Shown here: positions 8,470-22,419 of the stretch, one piece after another
Layout of the letters: each line of letters starts with the position of its first letter
How positions within the stretch are numbered: position 1 is the stretch's first letter
Assembly: GCF_034479515.1 (NCBI RefSeq)
Contig: NZ_CP140152.1
Span: 434,001-498,000 of the forward strand
Length of the DNA stretch: 64,000 nucleotides
Origin: Duganella zoogloeoides
GTDB lineage: Bacteria > Pseudomonadota > Gammaproteobacteria > Burkholderiales > Burkholderiaceae_D
Direction: 5' to 3'
The notes under the pieces: model-generated
Database searches by the model: none
Seen by the model: the letters and a program-made list of their open reading frames with translations, nothing else
What the model was told of the DNA's origin: nothing
Made by a program: the position numbers and the translations under genes

Positions 8470-10053
8470 TCACCGATCCTTCAACGCCCGCCGATACTGC
8501 ACCGCCTCCCCGATATGCTGTTCGCCGATGCCTTGGGCCCCGGCCAGGTCGGCGATGGTGCGCGCCACGCGCAGGATGCGGTGGTAGGCGCGGGCTGACC
8601 ACTGGAAGTGTTCCATGCTGCGTTTGAGCTTGGCCTTGCCTGCCTTGTCGGGCTTGCACAGGCGGTCGATTTCGCGGGTGGTAAGGAACTGGTTGCGCTT
8701 GCCCTGGCGCGCCAGCTGGATCTCGGCGGCGCGTTGCACGCGGACGGCAATCGCGGTGGAAGGTTCGCCGTCGGCGTCGGCGGCCAGGGTGTCGGGTTCC
8801 ACGGCGGAGACTTCGATCTGCATGTCGATGCGGTCGAGCAGGGGGCCCGAGACGCGGCCTTGGTAACGGGCGATCTGCTCGGTCGTGCAGTTGCATACGC
8901 CGCTGGGATGGCCGTGGTAGCCGCACGGGCACGGGTTCATCGCGGCGATCAGCTGGAAGTGGGCGGGGAACTCGGCCTGCTGCGCCGCGCGCGAGATGGT
9001 GACGCGGCCCGACTCCATCGGCTGGCGCAGCACGTCCAGTACGCGCCGGTCGAACTCGGGCAGCTCGTCGAGGAACAGCACACCGCGATGGGCCAGCGAG
9101 ATTTCTCCCGGACGCGGATAGCCGCCGCCACCCACCAATGCCACGCCGGATGCCGTATGGTGTGGCGCACGAAACGGCCTGCGCTTCCAGTCCTCGATCC
9201 GGAAGCCGCCGGTGAGCGACTGCACGGCCGCCGCTTCCAGCGCTTCGTCGTCGGTCATCGGCGGCAGCAGGCCGGGAAAGCGCGCCGCCAGCATGGTCTT
9301 GCCGGCGCCGGGCGGGCCCACCATCAAGATGCTGTGGTTGCCGGCCGCCGCCACCTCCAGCGCGCGCTTGACCATGAACTGGCCCTTGACGTCGGCCAGG
9401 TCGGCCACCTCGGTCATGGCCACCGCCAGCGCAGATGTGTGCCGGGTCAGCATCGCCTCGTGTGAGCTGGCCGCCAGGTGGGCGCACACTTGCAGCAGCG
9501 AGCTGGCCGGGTAGATGGCGGCGCCGTTCACCAGCGCCGCTTCGTCGGCATTGGCTTGCGGCAAGATGAAGCCACGCCGGTCAGCTTTACCGGGCGGAGT
9601 ACGCTGCTTGACAGGCTCTTTACCGTGCTCGCCATTGTGTCCGCAATCACGCCCGGCATCGCGCGTCATCGCCAGCGACATCGCCAGCGCCCCCCGGATC
9701 GGTCGCAGCTCGCCCGACAGCGACAGCTCGCCGGCAAACTCGTACTGGTCCAGGATATCGGCGGGAATCTGGCGCGAGGCGGCCAGGATGCCCAGTGCGA
9801 TCGGTAAATCAAAACGGCCCGATTCCTTGGGCAGGTCGGCCGGCGCGAGATTGACGGTAATGCGCTGGGCGGGAAACTCGAAGCCGCCGTTCTGGATCGC
9901 GGCGCGCACGCGGTCCTTGGCCTCCTTCACTTCGGTATCTGCGAGGCCGACGATGGTGAAGGCCGGCAGGCCGTTGGCCAGGTGTACCTCGACATTGACT
10001 TGCTGCGCTTCCATGCCCGCGAGGGCGCGGCTCTTGAGTACGGCCAGGCTCAT
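8470..10053 (-). CDS. comM: ComM/YifB family Mg-chelatase-like AAA+ ATPase
   Basis: A 527-residue AAA+ protein of the YifB/ComM family. ComM is a hexameric branch-migration helicase that helps integrate incoming DNA during natural transformation. The N-terminal ChlI-like domain begins MSLAVLKSRALAGMEAQQVN; Walker A is GPPGAGKTM (residues 246-254), Walker B/sensor LFLDELPEFDR, and the family zinc-finger-like segment CPCGYHGHPSGVCNC is present; the C-terminal Mg_chelatase_C domain ends EAVQYRRALKDR. Compared with the usual family sequence there are about 24 extra residues (roughly 136-159, DCGHNGEHGKEPVKQ...) between DAGR and RGFILP, in the linker before the ATPase core. The frame stays open, so the gene is probably functional. 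The gene stands alone, with DUF6624 downstream. Confidence 0.93.
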   Translation of the reverse strand: MSLAVLKSRALAGMEAQQVNVEVHLANGLPAFTIVGLADTEVKEAKDRVRAAIQNGGFEFPAQRITVNLAPADLPKESGRFDLPIALGILAASRQIPADILDQYEFAGELSLSGELRPIRGALAMSLAMTRDAGRDCGHNGEHGKEPVKQRTPPGKADRRGFILPQANADEAALVNGAAIYPASSLLQVCAHLAASSHEAMLTRHTSALAVAMTEVADLADVKGQFMVKRALEVAAAGNHSILMVGPPGAGKTMLAARFPGLLPPMTDDEALEAAAVQSLTGGFRIEDWKRRPFRAPHHTASGVALVGGGGYPRPGEISLAHRGVLFLDELPEFDRRVLDVLRQPMESGRVTISRAAQQAEFPAHFQLIAAMNPCPCGYHGHPSGVCNCTTEQIARYQGRVSGPLLDRIDMQIEVSAVEPDTLAADADGEPSTAIAVRVQRAAEIQLARQGKRNQFLTTREIDRLCKPDKAGKAKLKRSMEHFQWSARAYHRILRVARTIADLAGAQGIGEQHIGEAVQYRRALKDR

Positions 10054-10200
10054 GTGTTTCCCCTACGTGATCACGGGCTGCCGCGAGTGTAGCGGGTTGG
10101 CCAGGCCAGGCCTTGATCTGCGGCAGGAGCGGTGCTACCTTGCGCAAGGAAACATTGATAGATGGTAAAGTTGTTGATCGTCGATTTTGTGGAGCCCGAT

Positions 10201-10965
10201 ATGCGCATTGCCACTGTGATTCAACGAACGGGTTTGCGAACCATCCAGGCCGGCTTGCTGGCGCTGGCGGCGGGCGGCGCGATGGCGCAAGCGCCGGACC
10301 AGGATGCGGCGGCGGCCGCACCGCCGCCGCCACGCCCGCTGTTGCTGCTGCTGCAGCCAGCACCGTTCAACCATCCCGACAAGGCTGGCGCCGGCATCGG
10401 CGTAGTCGATGTCACGCTCAAGGTGCCCGACGTGCAGGTGGGCGCCGATACTGCGCTGTTGCAGCTGCCGCTCGTGCTCGAGCAAGGGGAAACGGTGGCC
10501 GTCACGCTCAAGGAACTGACCGTGCGCGACAGCCACGGCAACGTGCCGCTGGCCACGCGCGACGTCAAGGGACCGGACGGCAAACTGCGCGAATGGACGT
10601 CGCCGCGCGAGGTGCAGGGCGACCTGGTGGTGCACTACCAGGCGCCGGTGGAACCGCCACCGCCCAAGCGCCGCGCCGCCGCGCCGGCCGACGCGACCCC
10701 AGGTCCAACGCTGCCACCGCCCGCCACCAGCGCGCTGCGCGCCGAGCGTGGTGGCCTGGCCGTCGCAGGCAATGCACTGGTGCTGCTGCCGCCGGACGGC
10801 AGGCAGTATCCGGTGTCGGTGCGCTGGGATTTGTCGAAGCTGGGCGACGACGCCATCGCCAGTTCCAGTGCGGGTGACGGCGATGTGCTGCTGCCCATGG
10901 GCGCGCCCTCGCGGCTGTGGTCCGCCACCTTCACTATCACACTGCCTAAACGCGCAAGCAATTGA
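10201..10965 (+). CDS. Exported protein of unknown function, possibly a truncated peptidase N-terminal domain
   Basis: A 254-residue protein with a signal peptide (RTIQAGLLALAAGGAMAQA). The ATG at 10201 follows TGGAGC and was chosen over the ATG at 10162. After a Pro/Ala-rich stretch there is a beta-rich domain (VDVTLKVPDVQVG...LLQLPLVLEQGETVAVTLKELTVRDSHG), a Pro linker (EPPPPKRRAAAPADATPGPT) and a second beta segment (LVLLPPDGRQYPVSVRWDLSKL). From memory of the family, this two-part pattern looks like the leading domains of large exported M1/M61-type peptidases, but the protein stops where a catalytic domain would begin; this is inference and the function is unknown. A 7-bp stem hairpin follows directly after the stop. 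Confidence 0.65.
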   Translation: MRIATVIQRTGLRTIQAGLLALAAGGAMAQAPDQDAAAAAPPPPRPLLLLLQPAPFNHPDKAGAGIGVVDVTLKVPDVQVGADTALLQLPLVLEQGETVAVTLKELTVRDSHGNVPLATRDVKGPDGKLREWTSPREVQGDLVVHYQAPVEPPPPKRRAAAPADATPGPTLPPPATSALRAERGGLAVAGNALVLLPPDGRQYPVSVRWDLSKLGDDAIASSSAGDGDVLLPMGAPSRLWSATFTITLPKRASN

Positions 10966-15840
<4,875 letters not shown>

Positions 15841-15880
15841 TCTCAACAATGCGCCGGCAGATTACCCGCCGGCAGCTTGC

Positions 15881-16180
15881 TTACAGCACCTCGCCTTTGG
15901 CGATCTCCACTTTCGGTTCAGGTGCCACCGCAGCCGGCTGCACCGGTGCGGCTTTCGCCTCGAGCGCCGCCAGGCGCGTTTCCAGGGCTTCCAGCTTGGC
16001 GCGGGTTTTGGCCAGCACCTGGGTCTGAATATCGAACTCTTCGCGGGTAACCAGGTCGAGCTTGGAGAAGCCCTGGGTCATCATGGACTTGACGTTCTTC
16101 TCGATGTCCTTGGCGGGCGAATTTTCGACGGCCTTGGAGATCTTGTTCTGCAAGTCGTTAAAAAAAGTATTCATATCCAT
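15881..16180 (-). CDS. ubiK: Ubiquinone biosynthesis accessory factor UbiK
   Basis: A 99-residue protein of the BMFP/YqiC family (UbiK), which binds membranes as a trimer and assists the late, oxygen-dependent steps of ubiquinone synthesis together with UbiJ. The N-terminus (MDMNTFFNDLQNKISKAVENSPAKDIEKNVK) is the amphipathic helix region; a coiled coil follows (TREEFDIQTQVLAKTRAKLEALETRLAALEAKAAP), then a flexible Ala/Pro tail. The ATG at 16180 has AAGGA five bases upstream; the frame that opens at 16279 adds 33 residues that look non-coding and would run into the control region of the divergent nitrogen operon. It converges with GH43 across 40 bp. Confidence 0.92.
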   Translation of the reverse strand: MDMNTFFNDLQNKISKAVENSPAKDIEKNVKSMMTQGFSKLDLVTREEFDIQTQVLAKTRAKLEALETRLAALEAKAAPVQPAAVAPEPKVEIAKGEVL

Positions 16181-16209
16181 AATATTCCTTGATCTGGTGG
16201 CTGGACGGA

Positions 16210-16247
16210 TGCACCATTGAAGTGCGTCCGTGTATCGGTGTGGTGCA
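16210..16247 (+). promoter_or_regulatory. Two tandem NtrC-like enhancer sites
   Basis: Site 1 at 16210-16226 reads TGCACC-ATTGA-AGTGCG and site 2 at 16231-16247 reads TGTATC-GGTGT-GGTGCA. Against the textbook NtrC palindrome TGCACC-N5-GGTGCA each has one perfect half and one half matching at 4 of 6 positions. Their centres are 21 bp apart, two helical turns, and they lie about 110-150 bp upstream of the sigma-54 promoter, the classical enhancer geometry. Assignment is by consensus only. Confidence 0.7.
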
Positions 16248-16358
16248 AATTCAAACAGCGCGGCCAACTTTCCTTCCAAATTATCACTTTTGTCAGAGCC
16301 GGCGCCCTGTCGCCCATGACAAAGCAGGCAACTACTGCTATCTACCAGGCAACGTTAG

Positions 16359-16375
16359 CTGGCACGCATTCTGCT
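16359..16375 (+). promoter_or_regulatory. Sigma-54 (RpoN) promoter of the porin-glnK-amtB operon
   Basis: CTGGCACG-CATT-CTGCT matches the -24/-12 consensus YTGGCACG-N4-TTGCW at every defined position but one. The invariant GG and GC doublets have the required spacing. Transcription would start near 16386, giving a leader of about 85 bases before the porin ATG. Nitrogen-responsive control of glnK-amtB by NtrC and sigma-54 is well established in Proteobacteria. Confidence 0.82.
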
Positions 16376-16471
16376 ATAGAAGCCAGGGAATGCTTAACGC
16401 TTCGCTTCACAAGGATTTTACCCGCATCGCACCTAGTATCTGTATTCAGTTTCGATAACTACAAGGACAAA

Positions 16472-17595
<1,124 letters not shown>

Positions 17596-17605
17596 GGGGA
17601 TTTAG

Positions 17606-19138
17606 ATGAAGAAAACTATAACAACGTTGCTAGCTGGGGTATCTCTGCTGTTCGCTCTTGCCGCACCTGTCCATGCGCAAGATGCCAAGCCGGCTGATGC
17701 GCCGGTGGCCGCCGCCACCGCCGCTGCACCGGAAGCTGCCGCTGCACCCGCCGCTGCGCCTGCGGCGGCCACCGCCGCCGTGGCTGAAACCGCTCCTGCC
17801 GCCGCGCCCACCCCGCAAAAGGGCGACAACGCCTGGATGATGGTGGCCACGCTGCTGGTGATCATGATGACGATTCCTGGCCTGGCCCTGTTCTACGGCG
17901 GCCTGGTCCGTTCCAAGAATATGCTGTCGATCCTGATGCAGGTCTTCATGATCTTTGCCGTGATCGTCGTGCTGTGGTGTATCTACGGTTACTCGCTGGC
18001 GTTTACCGAAGGCAATGCATTCTTCGGCAACCTGCATGACCGCACCTTCCTCAACAATATCTACGATCCGGTCAAGGGCACCTTCGCCTACGCTGCCACC
18101 TTCAGCAAAGGCGTGGTGATTCCGGAGTTCATGTTCGTTGCCTTCCAGGCCACGTTCGCAGCGATTACCTGCGCACTGATCGTCGGTGCATTTGCCGAAC
18201 GCGCCAAGTTCACCGCCGTCCTGCTGGTCGTGGTGATCTGGTTCACCTTCTCGTACCTGCCTATCGCCCACATGGTCTGGTTCTGGACCGGTCCTGACGC
18301 GATCAAGGATGCCGCTACCCTGGCGACCGAAACCGCCAAAGCCGGCTACCTGTTCCAGCACGGCGCGCTCGACACCGCTGGCGGTACCGTGGTGCACATC
18401 AACGCCGCTGTGGCCGGCCTGGTCGGTGCTTACGTGATCGGCAAACGCGTCGGCTACGGCCGCGAATCGATGGCGCCGCACTCGGTGACCATGACCATGA
18501 TCGGCGCTTCGCTGCTGTGGGTCGGCTGGTTCGGTTTCAACGCCGGTTCGCCGCTGGAAGCTGGCGACATCTCGGCCCTGGCCTTCATCAACACCTTGCT
18601 GGCCACTGCAGCTGCGACCGTGTCGTGGGTCTTCGCTGAATGGATCTTCAAAGGTAAACCATCGATGTTAGGTGGCGCTTCGGGTGCGGTAGCGGGCCTG
18701 GTCGCGATTACCCCGGCTTGCGGCTTCGTCGGTCCAATGGGCGCGCTGATCATGGGTCTGCTCGCTGGCGTGATCTGCCTGTGGGGCGTGAATGGCCTGA
18801 AACGCCTGCTGGGCGCCGACGACTCGCTGGACGTGTTCGGCGTGCACGGCGTGGGCGGCATCCTGGGCGCCATCCTGACCGGCGTGTTCGCTGCGCCATC
18901 GCTCGGTGGCCAGGGCATCTTCGACTACGTGGCCAACAAGCCATCGGCCGACTACTCGATCAGCGGCCAAGTGCTGATCCAGGCAACCGGCGTGGGCGTG
19001 ACCATCGTCTGGTCGGCAGTGGTTGCCTTCATCGCCTTCAAGCTGGTTGACATGGTGATCGGTCTGCGCGTGCCGGAAGAAGAGGAACGCGAAGGTCTGG
19101 ACATCACCACCCACGGCGAGTCCGCCTACCACATGTAA
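17606..19138 (+). CDS. amtB: Ammonium transporter AmtB
   Basis: A 510-residue Amt/Rh channel for ammonium. A signal peptide (TITTLLAGVSLLFALAAPVHAQ) is followed by an Ala/Pro-rich periplasmic linker to about residue 70, then eleven membrane helices with the family signatures MTIPGLALFYGGLVRSKNM, PIAHMVWFWTG (first pore His region), GGTVVHINAAVAGLVGAYV (twin-His region) and DVFGVHGVGGILGAILTGVFA. The cytoplasmic tail is short and charged (VPEEEEREGLDITTHGESAYHM). Its partner GlnK precedes it by 10 bp, and an intrinsic terminator follows. Many AmtB proteins of Betaproteobacteria have this extended A/P-rich N-terminus. Confidence 0.96.
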   Translation: MKKTITTLLAGVSLLFALAAPVHAQDAKPADAPVAAATAAAPEAAAAPAAAPAAATAAVAETAPAAAPTPQKGDNAWMMVATLLVIMMTIPGLALFYGGLVRSKNMLSILMQVFMIFAVIVVLWCIYGYSLAFTEGNAFFGNLHDRTFLNNIYDPVKGTFAYAATFSKGVVIPEFMFVAFQATFAAITCALIVGAFAERAKFTAVLLVVVIWFTFSYLPIAHMVWFWTGPDAIKDAATLATETAKAGYLFQHGALDTAGGTVVHINAAVAGLVGAYVIGKRVGYGRESMAPHSVTMTMIGASLLWVGWFGFNAGSPLEAGDISALAFINTLLATAAATVSWVFAEWIFKGKPSMLGGASGAVAGLVAITPACGFVGPMGALIMGLLAGVICLWGVNGLKRLLGADDSLDVFGVHGVGGILGAILTGVFAAPSLGGQGIFDYVANKPSADYSISGQVLIQATGVGVTIVWSAVVAFIAFKLVDMVIGLRVPEEEEREGLDITTHGESAYHM

Positions 19139-19170
19139 TCCGGCATGTAATAACGTTGCAACGTTGTTGA

Positions 19171-19204
19171 AAAAGCCTCCGCACTTGTGCGGGGGCTTTT
19201 TTTT
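19171..19204 (+). terminator. Intrinsic terminator of the glnK-amtB operon
   Basis: GC-rich stem formed by AAAAGCCTCCGCAC and GTGCGGGGGCTTTT with a tiny loop, followed by eight consecutive T residues. It lies 32 bp after the amtB stop and has all the marks of a Rho-independent terminator. Confidence 0.9.
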
Positions 19205-19317
19205 ATTTCCGCCTTTAAAATAGGGTTATCGCCCCGATGTAGGTTGTCCACAAGGTAATATTCGGTGTTTCAGCGTGCCTGGAGGGTCGTCCTCCCGCAT
19301 CATTTAAGGAAGTAAAC

Positions 19318-20619
19318 ATGGTTCCCCATCTCGCCACGGCCCTGACCGGCCCGCTCCACGACCTCGAAGAAAAGATCCTGGCCGCCACTCCCGCCATCGA
19401 GCGCTGGTTCCGCCTCGAGTGGCAAGAGCACACGCCGCCATTCTATTGCTCGGTCGATATGCGCAACGCCGGCTACAAGCTGGCGCCGGTGGACACCAAC
19501 CTGTTTCCCGGCGGTTTCAACCACCTGGCGACCGAGATGCTGCCGTTGTCGGTGCAGGCCGCCATGGCCGCGATCGACAAGTATTGTCCCGACGCGCGCA
19601 ACCTGCTGATGATCCCGGAAATCACCCAGCGCCACCCCACGTACTGGCAAAACGTCGCCCGCCTGATGCAGATTTTCCGCCAGACCGGCTTGCACGTGCG
19701 CCTCGGTTCGCTGTCGCCCGAGGTGACGCAGCCCACGCCGATCGCACTGCCGGACGGCAATATGCTGGTGGTGGAACCGCTGGTCCGCTCGGCCAACGGC
19801 CGCCGCGTGGGGCTGAAAGACTTCGATCCGTGCACGGTGCTGCTCAATAACGACCTGTCGGCGGGCATCCCCGACATCCTGCAGAATATTCACGAACAAA
19901 GCCTGCTGCCGCCGCTGCACGCGGGCTGGGCACTGCGCCGCAAGAGCAACCACCTGAACGCCTACGACGAAGTGGCGAAGAAATTCGGCAAGCTGATCGG
20001 TGTGGATCCGTGGATGTTCAACCCGCTGCACGCCAAGTGCGATGCAGTGAATTTCCGCACCGGCGAGGGCTACGAATGCCTGGCCGCCAATGTCGATACG
20101 CTGCTCTCGAAGATCAAGAAGAAATACAAAGAGTACGGCATGAAGGAACAAAAGCCGTTCGTGATCATCAAGCCCGACGCCGGCACCTATGGCACCAGCA
20201 TCCTGACCATCAAGGATTCCAGTGAAATCAAGGACTTGACGCAGGCCCAGCGCGACAAGATGATCGTCATCAAGGATGGCAAGGAAGTGACCGACTTCAT
20301 CATCCAGGAAGGCGTGCCCACCTTCGAGAGCATCAAGGACGATGTGGCCGAGCCGGTCGTGTACATGATCGACCGCTACGTAGTCGGTGGTTTTTACCGC
20401 GTCCATGCCGAAAAAGGCGTCGACCAGAACCTCAATGCGCCCGGCTCGCAGTACGTGCCGCTGGCGTTCGCGCAGCAGCACGCGGTGCCCGATTTGAAGG
20501 CCAAACCGGGCACGGCAGCGCCCAACCGGTTCTATGTGTACGGCGTGGTGGCACGGCTGGCGCTGCTGGCGGCGTCGCTGGAGATGGAGCGCACCGACCC
20601 CAATCCGGAAGTGTATTGA
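19318..20619 (+). CDS. gshA: Glutamate-cysteine ligase, proteobacterial GshA type
   Basis: A 433-residue enzyme for the first step of glutathione synthesis, joining glutamate and cysteine at the expense of ATP. It belongs to the GshA family of Betaproteobacteria (PF08886), not to the E. coli-type ligase: PVDTNLFPGGFNHLA, LLMIPEITQRHPTYWQNV and FVIIKPDAGTYGTSIL are family stretches, the last an ATP-grasp-like nucleotide site. The start has a good ribosome site (AAGGA). gshB follows 43 bp later, so the whole pathway is here. No signal or membrane segment is seen; the enzyme is cytosolic. Confidence 0.95.
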   Translation: MVPHLATALTGPLHDLEEKILAATPAIERWFRLEWQEHTPPFYCSVDMRNAGYKLAPVDTNLFPGGFNHLATEMLPLSVQAAMAAIDKYCPDARNLLMIPEITQRHPTYWQNVARLMQIFRQTGLHVRLGSLSPEVTQPTPIALPDGNMLVVEPLVRSANGRRVGLKDFDPCTVLLNNDLSAGIPDILQNIHEQSLLPPLHAGWALRRKSNHLNAYDEVAKKFGKLIGVDPWMFNPLHAKCDAVNFRTGEGYECLAANVDTLLSKIKKKYKEYGMKEQKPFVIIKPDAGTYGTSILTIKDSSEIKDLTQAQRDKMIVIKDGKEVTDFIIQEGVPTFESIKDDVAEPVVYMIDRYVVGGFYRVHAEKGVDQNLNAPGSQYVPLAFAQQHAVPDLKAKPGTAAPNRFYVYGVVARLALLAASLEMERTDPNPEVY

Positions 20620-20662
20620 GAATCTCGGCTAAAATCAGATCTTCACCAAACCGGAAGCATCC

Positions 20663-21610
20663 ATGAAAATCGCTTTTCTCGCAGATCCGTTAGCCACGTT
20701 CAAGACTTACAAGGACTCCACCTACGCCATGATGGTCGAGGCCAACCGGCGCGGCCACACCGTGTATGCCTTCGAGCAAAAGGATATGGCAGTGCTGGGC
20801 GGTATCGCCACGGCCAAGGCGTCGCAGATCAGCTTTACCGGCGACGCTACCGACTGGTACCGCGCCGCGCCGGCGGTGGAAACCAACCTGGGCGAGTTCG
20901 ACGCCATCGTCCAGCGCAAGGACCCGCCGTTCGACATGGAATACATCTACGGCACTTACATGCTTGAGCTGGCCGAAGCCCAGGGCGCCAAAGTATTCAA
21001 CAAGCCGTCGGCCATTCGTGACCACAGCGAAAAGCTGGCGATTGCCCAGTTCCCGCAATACACGTCGCCCACCCTGGTGACGGCCGACGAGGCCCGCATC
21101 CGCGCCTTCCAGGCCGAGCATGGCGATATCATCCTGAAGCCGCTCGATGGCATGGGCGGCACCGGCATCTTCCGCGTCAAGCCCGATGCCATGAATCTGG
21201 GCGCGATTATCGAGACACTGACCCAAAATGGTGCAACCACCATCATGGCGCAGCGCTTCATCCCGGACATCGCCAAGGGCGACAAGCGCATCCTGGTCAT
21301 CGCCGGCAAACCGGTGCCGTTTTCGCTGGCGCGCATTCCGCAAAACGGCGAAGTGCGCGGCAACCTGGCGGCCGGCGGCCTCGGTGTGGCCCAGCCATTG
21401 ACCGAGCGCGATTTCGAGATCGCCAACGCCATCGGCCCGACCCTGGCTGCCCGCGGTTTGCTGCTGGTGGGCCTGGACGTGATCGGCGACTGCCTGACGG
21501 AAGTCAACGTCACCAGTCCAACCTGCTTCCAGGAAATTACCCAGCAAGCGGGCTTCCCGGTGGCAGCCACCTTCATCGACGCGGTGGAAGCGGCCGTGTC
21601 GGCAGGTTAA
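20663..21610 (+). CDS. gshB: Glutathione synthetase
   Basis: A 315-residue ATP-grasp ligase that adds glycine to gamma-glutamylcysteine. Family signatures include the N-terminal KIAFLADPLATFKTYKDST, RKDPPFDMEYIYGTYML, the ATP-grasp lysine and glycine loop DIILKPLDGMGGTGIFR (about residues 158-174), and the metal-binding segment at the C-terminus, LTEVNVTSPTCFQEI. GGAAG precedes the ATG. It follows gshA and precedes the PTS EIIA gene, an arrangement common in Burkholderiales. Confidence 0.96.
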   Translation: MKIAFLADPLATFKTYKDSTYAMMVEANRRGHTVYAFEQKDMAVLGGIATAKASQISFTGDATDWYRAAPAVETNLGEFDAIVQRKDPPFDMEYIYGTYMLELAEAQGAKVFNKPSAIRDHSEKLAIAQFPQYTSPTLVTADEARIRAFQAEHGDIILKPLDGMGGTGIFRVKPDAMNLGAIIETLTQNGATTIMAQRFIPDIAKGDKRILVIAGKPVPFSLARIPQNGEVRGNLAAGGLGVAQPLTERDFEIANAIGPTLAARGLLLVGLDVIGDCLTEVNVTSPTCFQEITQQAGFPVAATFIDAVEAAVSAG

Positions 21611-21682
21611 AAAAGATGCAAATTCAAAATAATTTTGCCGGACGGTCGCAATTTAGTCCGCGCTCACTGGCGGATTAAGAAT

Positions 21683-22084
21683 ATGGTTGGCATACTGCTT
21701 ATGACGCACGCGCCGCTGGGACAGGCATTTATTGCCGCCTGCGCCCACGTGTTTCGTGGTCCCACCGAGCTACTGGAAGCGATCGACGTGATTGCCGACC
21801 AGGATCTCGGCCAGGTCCAGCAACTGGCGGCGGCGGCGATCAAACGGCTCGACGACGGCGATGGCGTGCTGGTCATGACGGACGTGAAGGGCGGTACGCC
21901 GTCCAATTGCTGCGACCGGTTGGCGGACGCGGGCAGGGTGGAAGTGATCGCCGGCATCAGCTTGCCGATGTTGTTGCGGGCCATCACCTACCGCCGCGAT
22001 ACGTTGGACGTGGTCGTCGAGATGGCCCTGGCCGGTGCGCAAAGTGGGGCGGTGCGTGTCGATAACCGGATTCGCGTCGGATAA
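21683..22084 (+). CDS. PTS EIIA component, mannose/ManX type
   Basis: A 133-residue EIIA domain protein of the mannose superfamily. The phosphorylated histidine is His9 (VGILLMTHAPLGQAF), and DVKGGTPSNCCDRLA is the expected active-site neighbour loop. The ATG at 21683 was chosen over a frame from 21635 because domain similarity starts there. The next genes encode HPr and Enzyme I, so the full phosphoryl chain PEP-EI-HPr-EIIA is encoded, with no sugar-specific EIIB/EIIC. Such incomplete systems in Betaproteobacteria are thought to be regulatory rather than sugar-importing; the target is not visible here. Confidence 0.9.
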   Translation: MVGILLMTHAPLGQAFIAACAHVFRGPTELLEAIDVIADQDLGQVQQLAAAAIKRLDDGDGVLVMTDVKGGTPSNCCDRLADAGRVEVIAGISLPMLLRAITYRRDTLDVVVEMALAGAQSGAVRVDNRIRVG

Positions 22085-22149
22085 ATTCGACTGGCGCGGG
22101 ATTTTTAGAGTGCGGCTTTCTCGCAGTTTTTCGAAGAGACAATATAAAA

Positions 22150-22419
22150 ATGATTCAGCAAGAACTTGAGATTATCAACAAGCTCGGCCTGCACGCACGC
22201 GCGTCCGCCAAATTCACCCAGCTGGCCGCCAAGTTCCAGAGCGATGTCTGGCTGAGCCGCAATTCCCGCCGCATCAACGCCAAGTCCATCATGGGGGTGA
22301 TGATGCTGGCTGCCGGCAAGGGCGCCAAGGTCCTGCTCGAAGCGGACGGCGCCGACGAGAAGGAATGCATCGCCGCCCTCACTGCACTGGTCAACGACAA
22401 GTTTGGCGAAGGCGAGTAA
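22150..22419 (+). CDS. ptsH: Phosphocarrier protein HPr
   Basis: An 89-residue HPr. The phosphoryl-accepting His15 is in NKLGLHARASAKFTQLA, and Ser46 lies in NAKSIMGVMMLAAGKG, the site that HPr kinase/phosphorylase modifies in species that have it. GAAGAG lies upstream of the ATG. It passes phosphate from Enzyme I, encoded next, to the EIIA encoded 65 bp upstream. Its stop overlaps the proposed start of Enzyme I (TAATG). Confidence 0.96.
   Translation: MIQQELEIINKLGLHARASAKFTQLAAKFQSDVWLSRNSRRINAKSIMGVMMLAAGKGAKVLLEADGADEKECIAALTALVNDKFGEGE

Noticed and set aside
16217..16471. N-terminal extension of the TorF-family porin
   Set aside because: It crosses the NtrC-like sites and the sigma-54 promoter; the ATG at 16472 has a ribosome site and a normal signal peptide.
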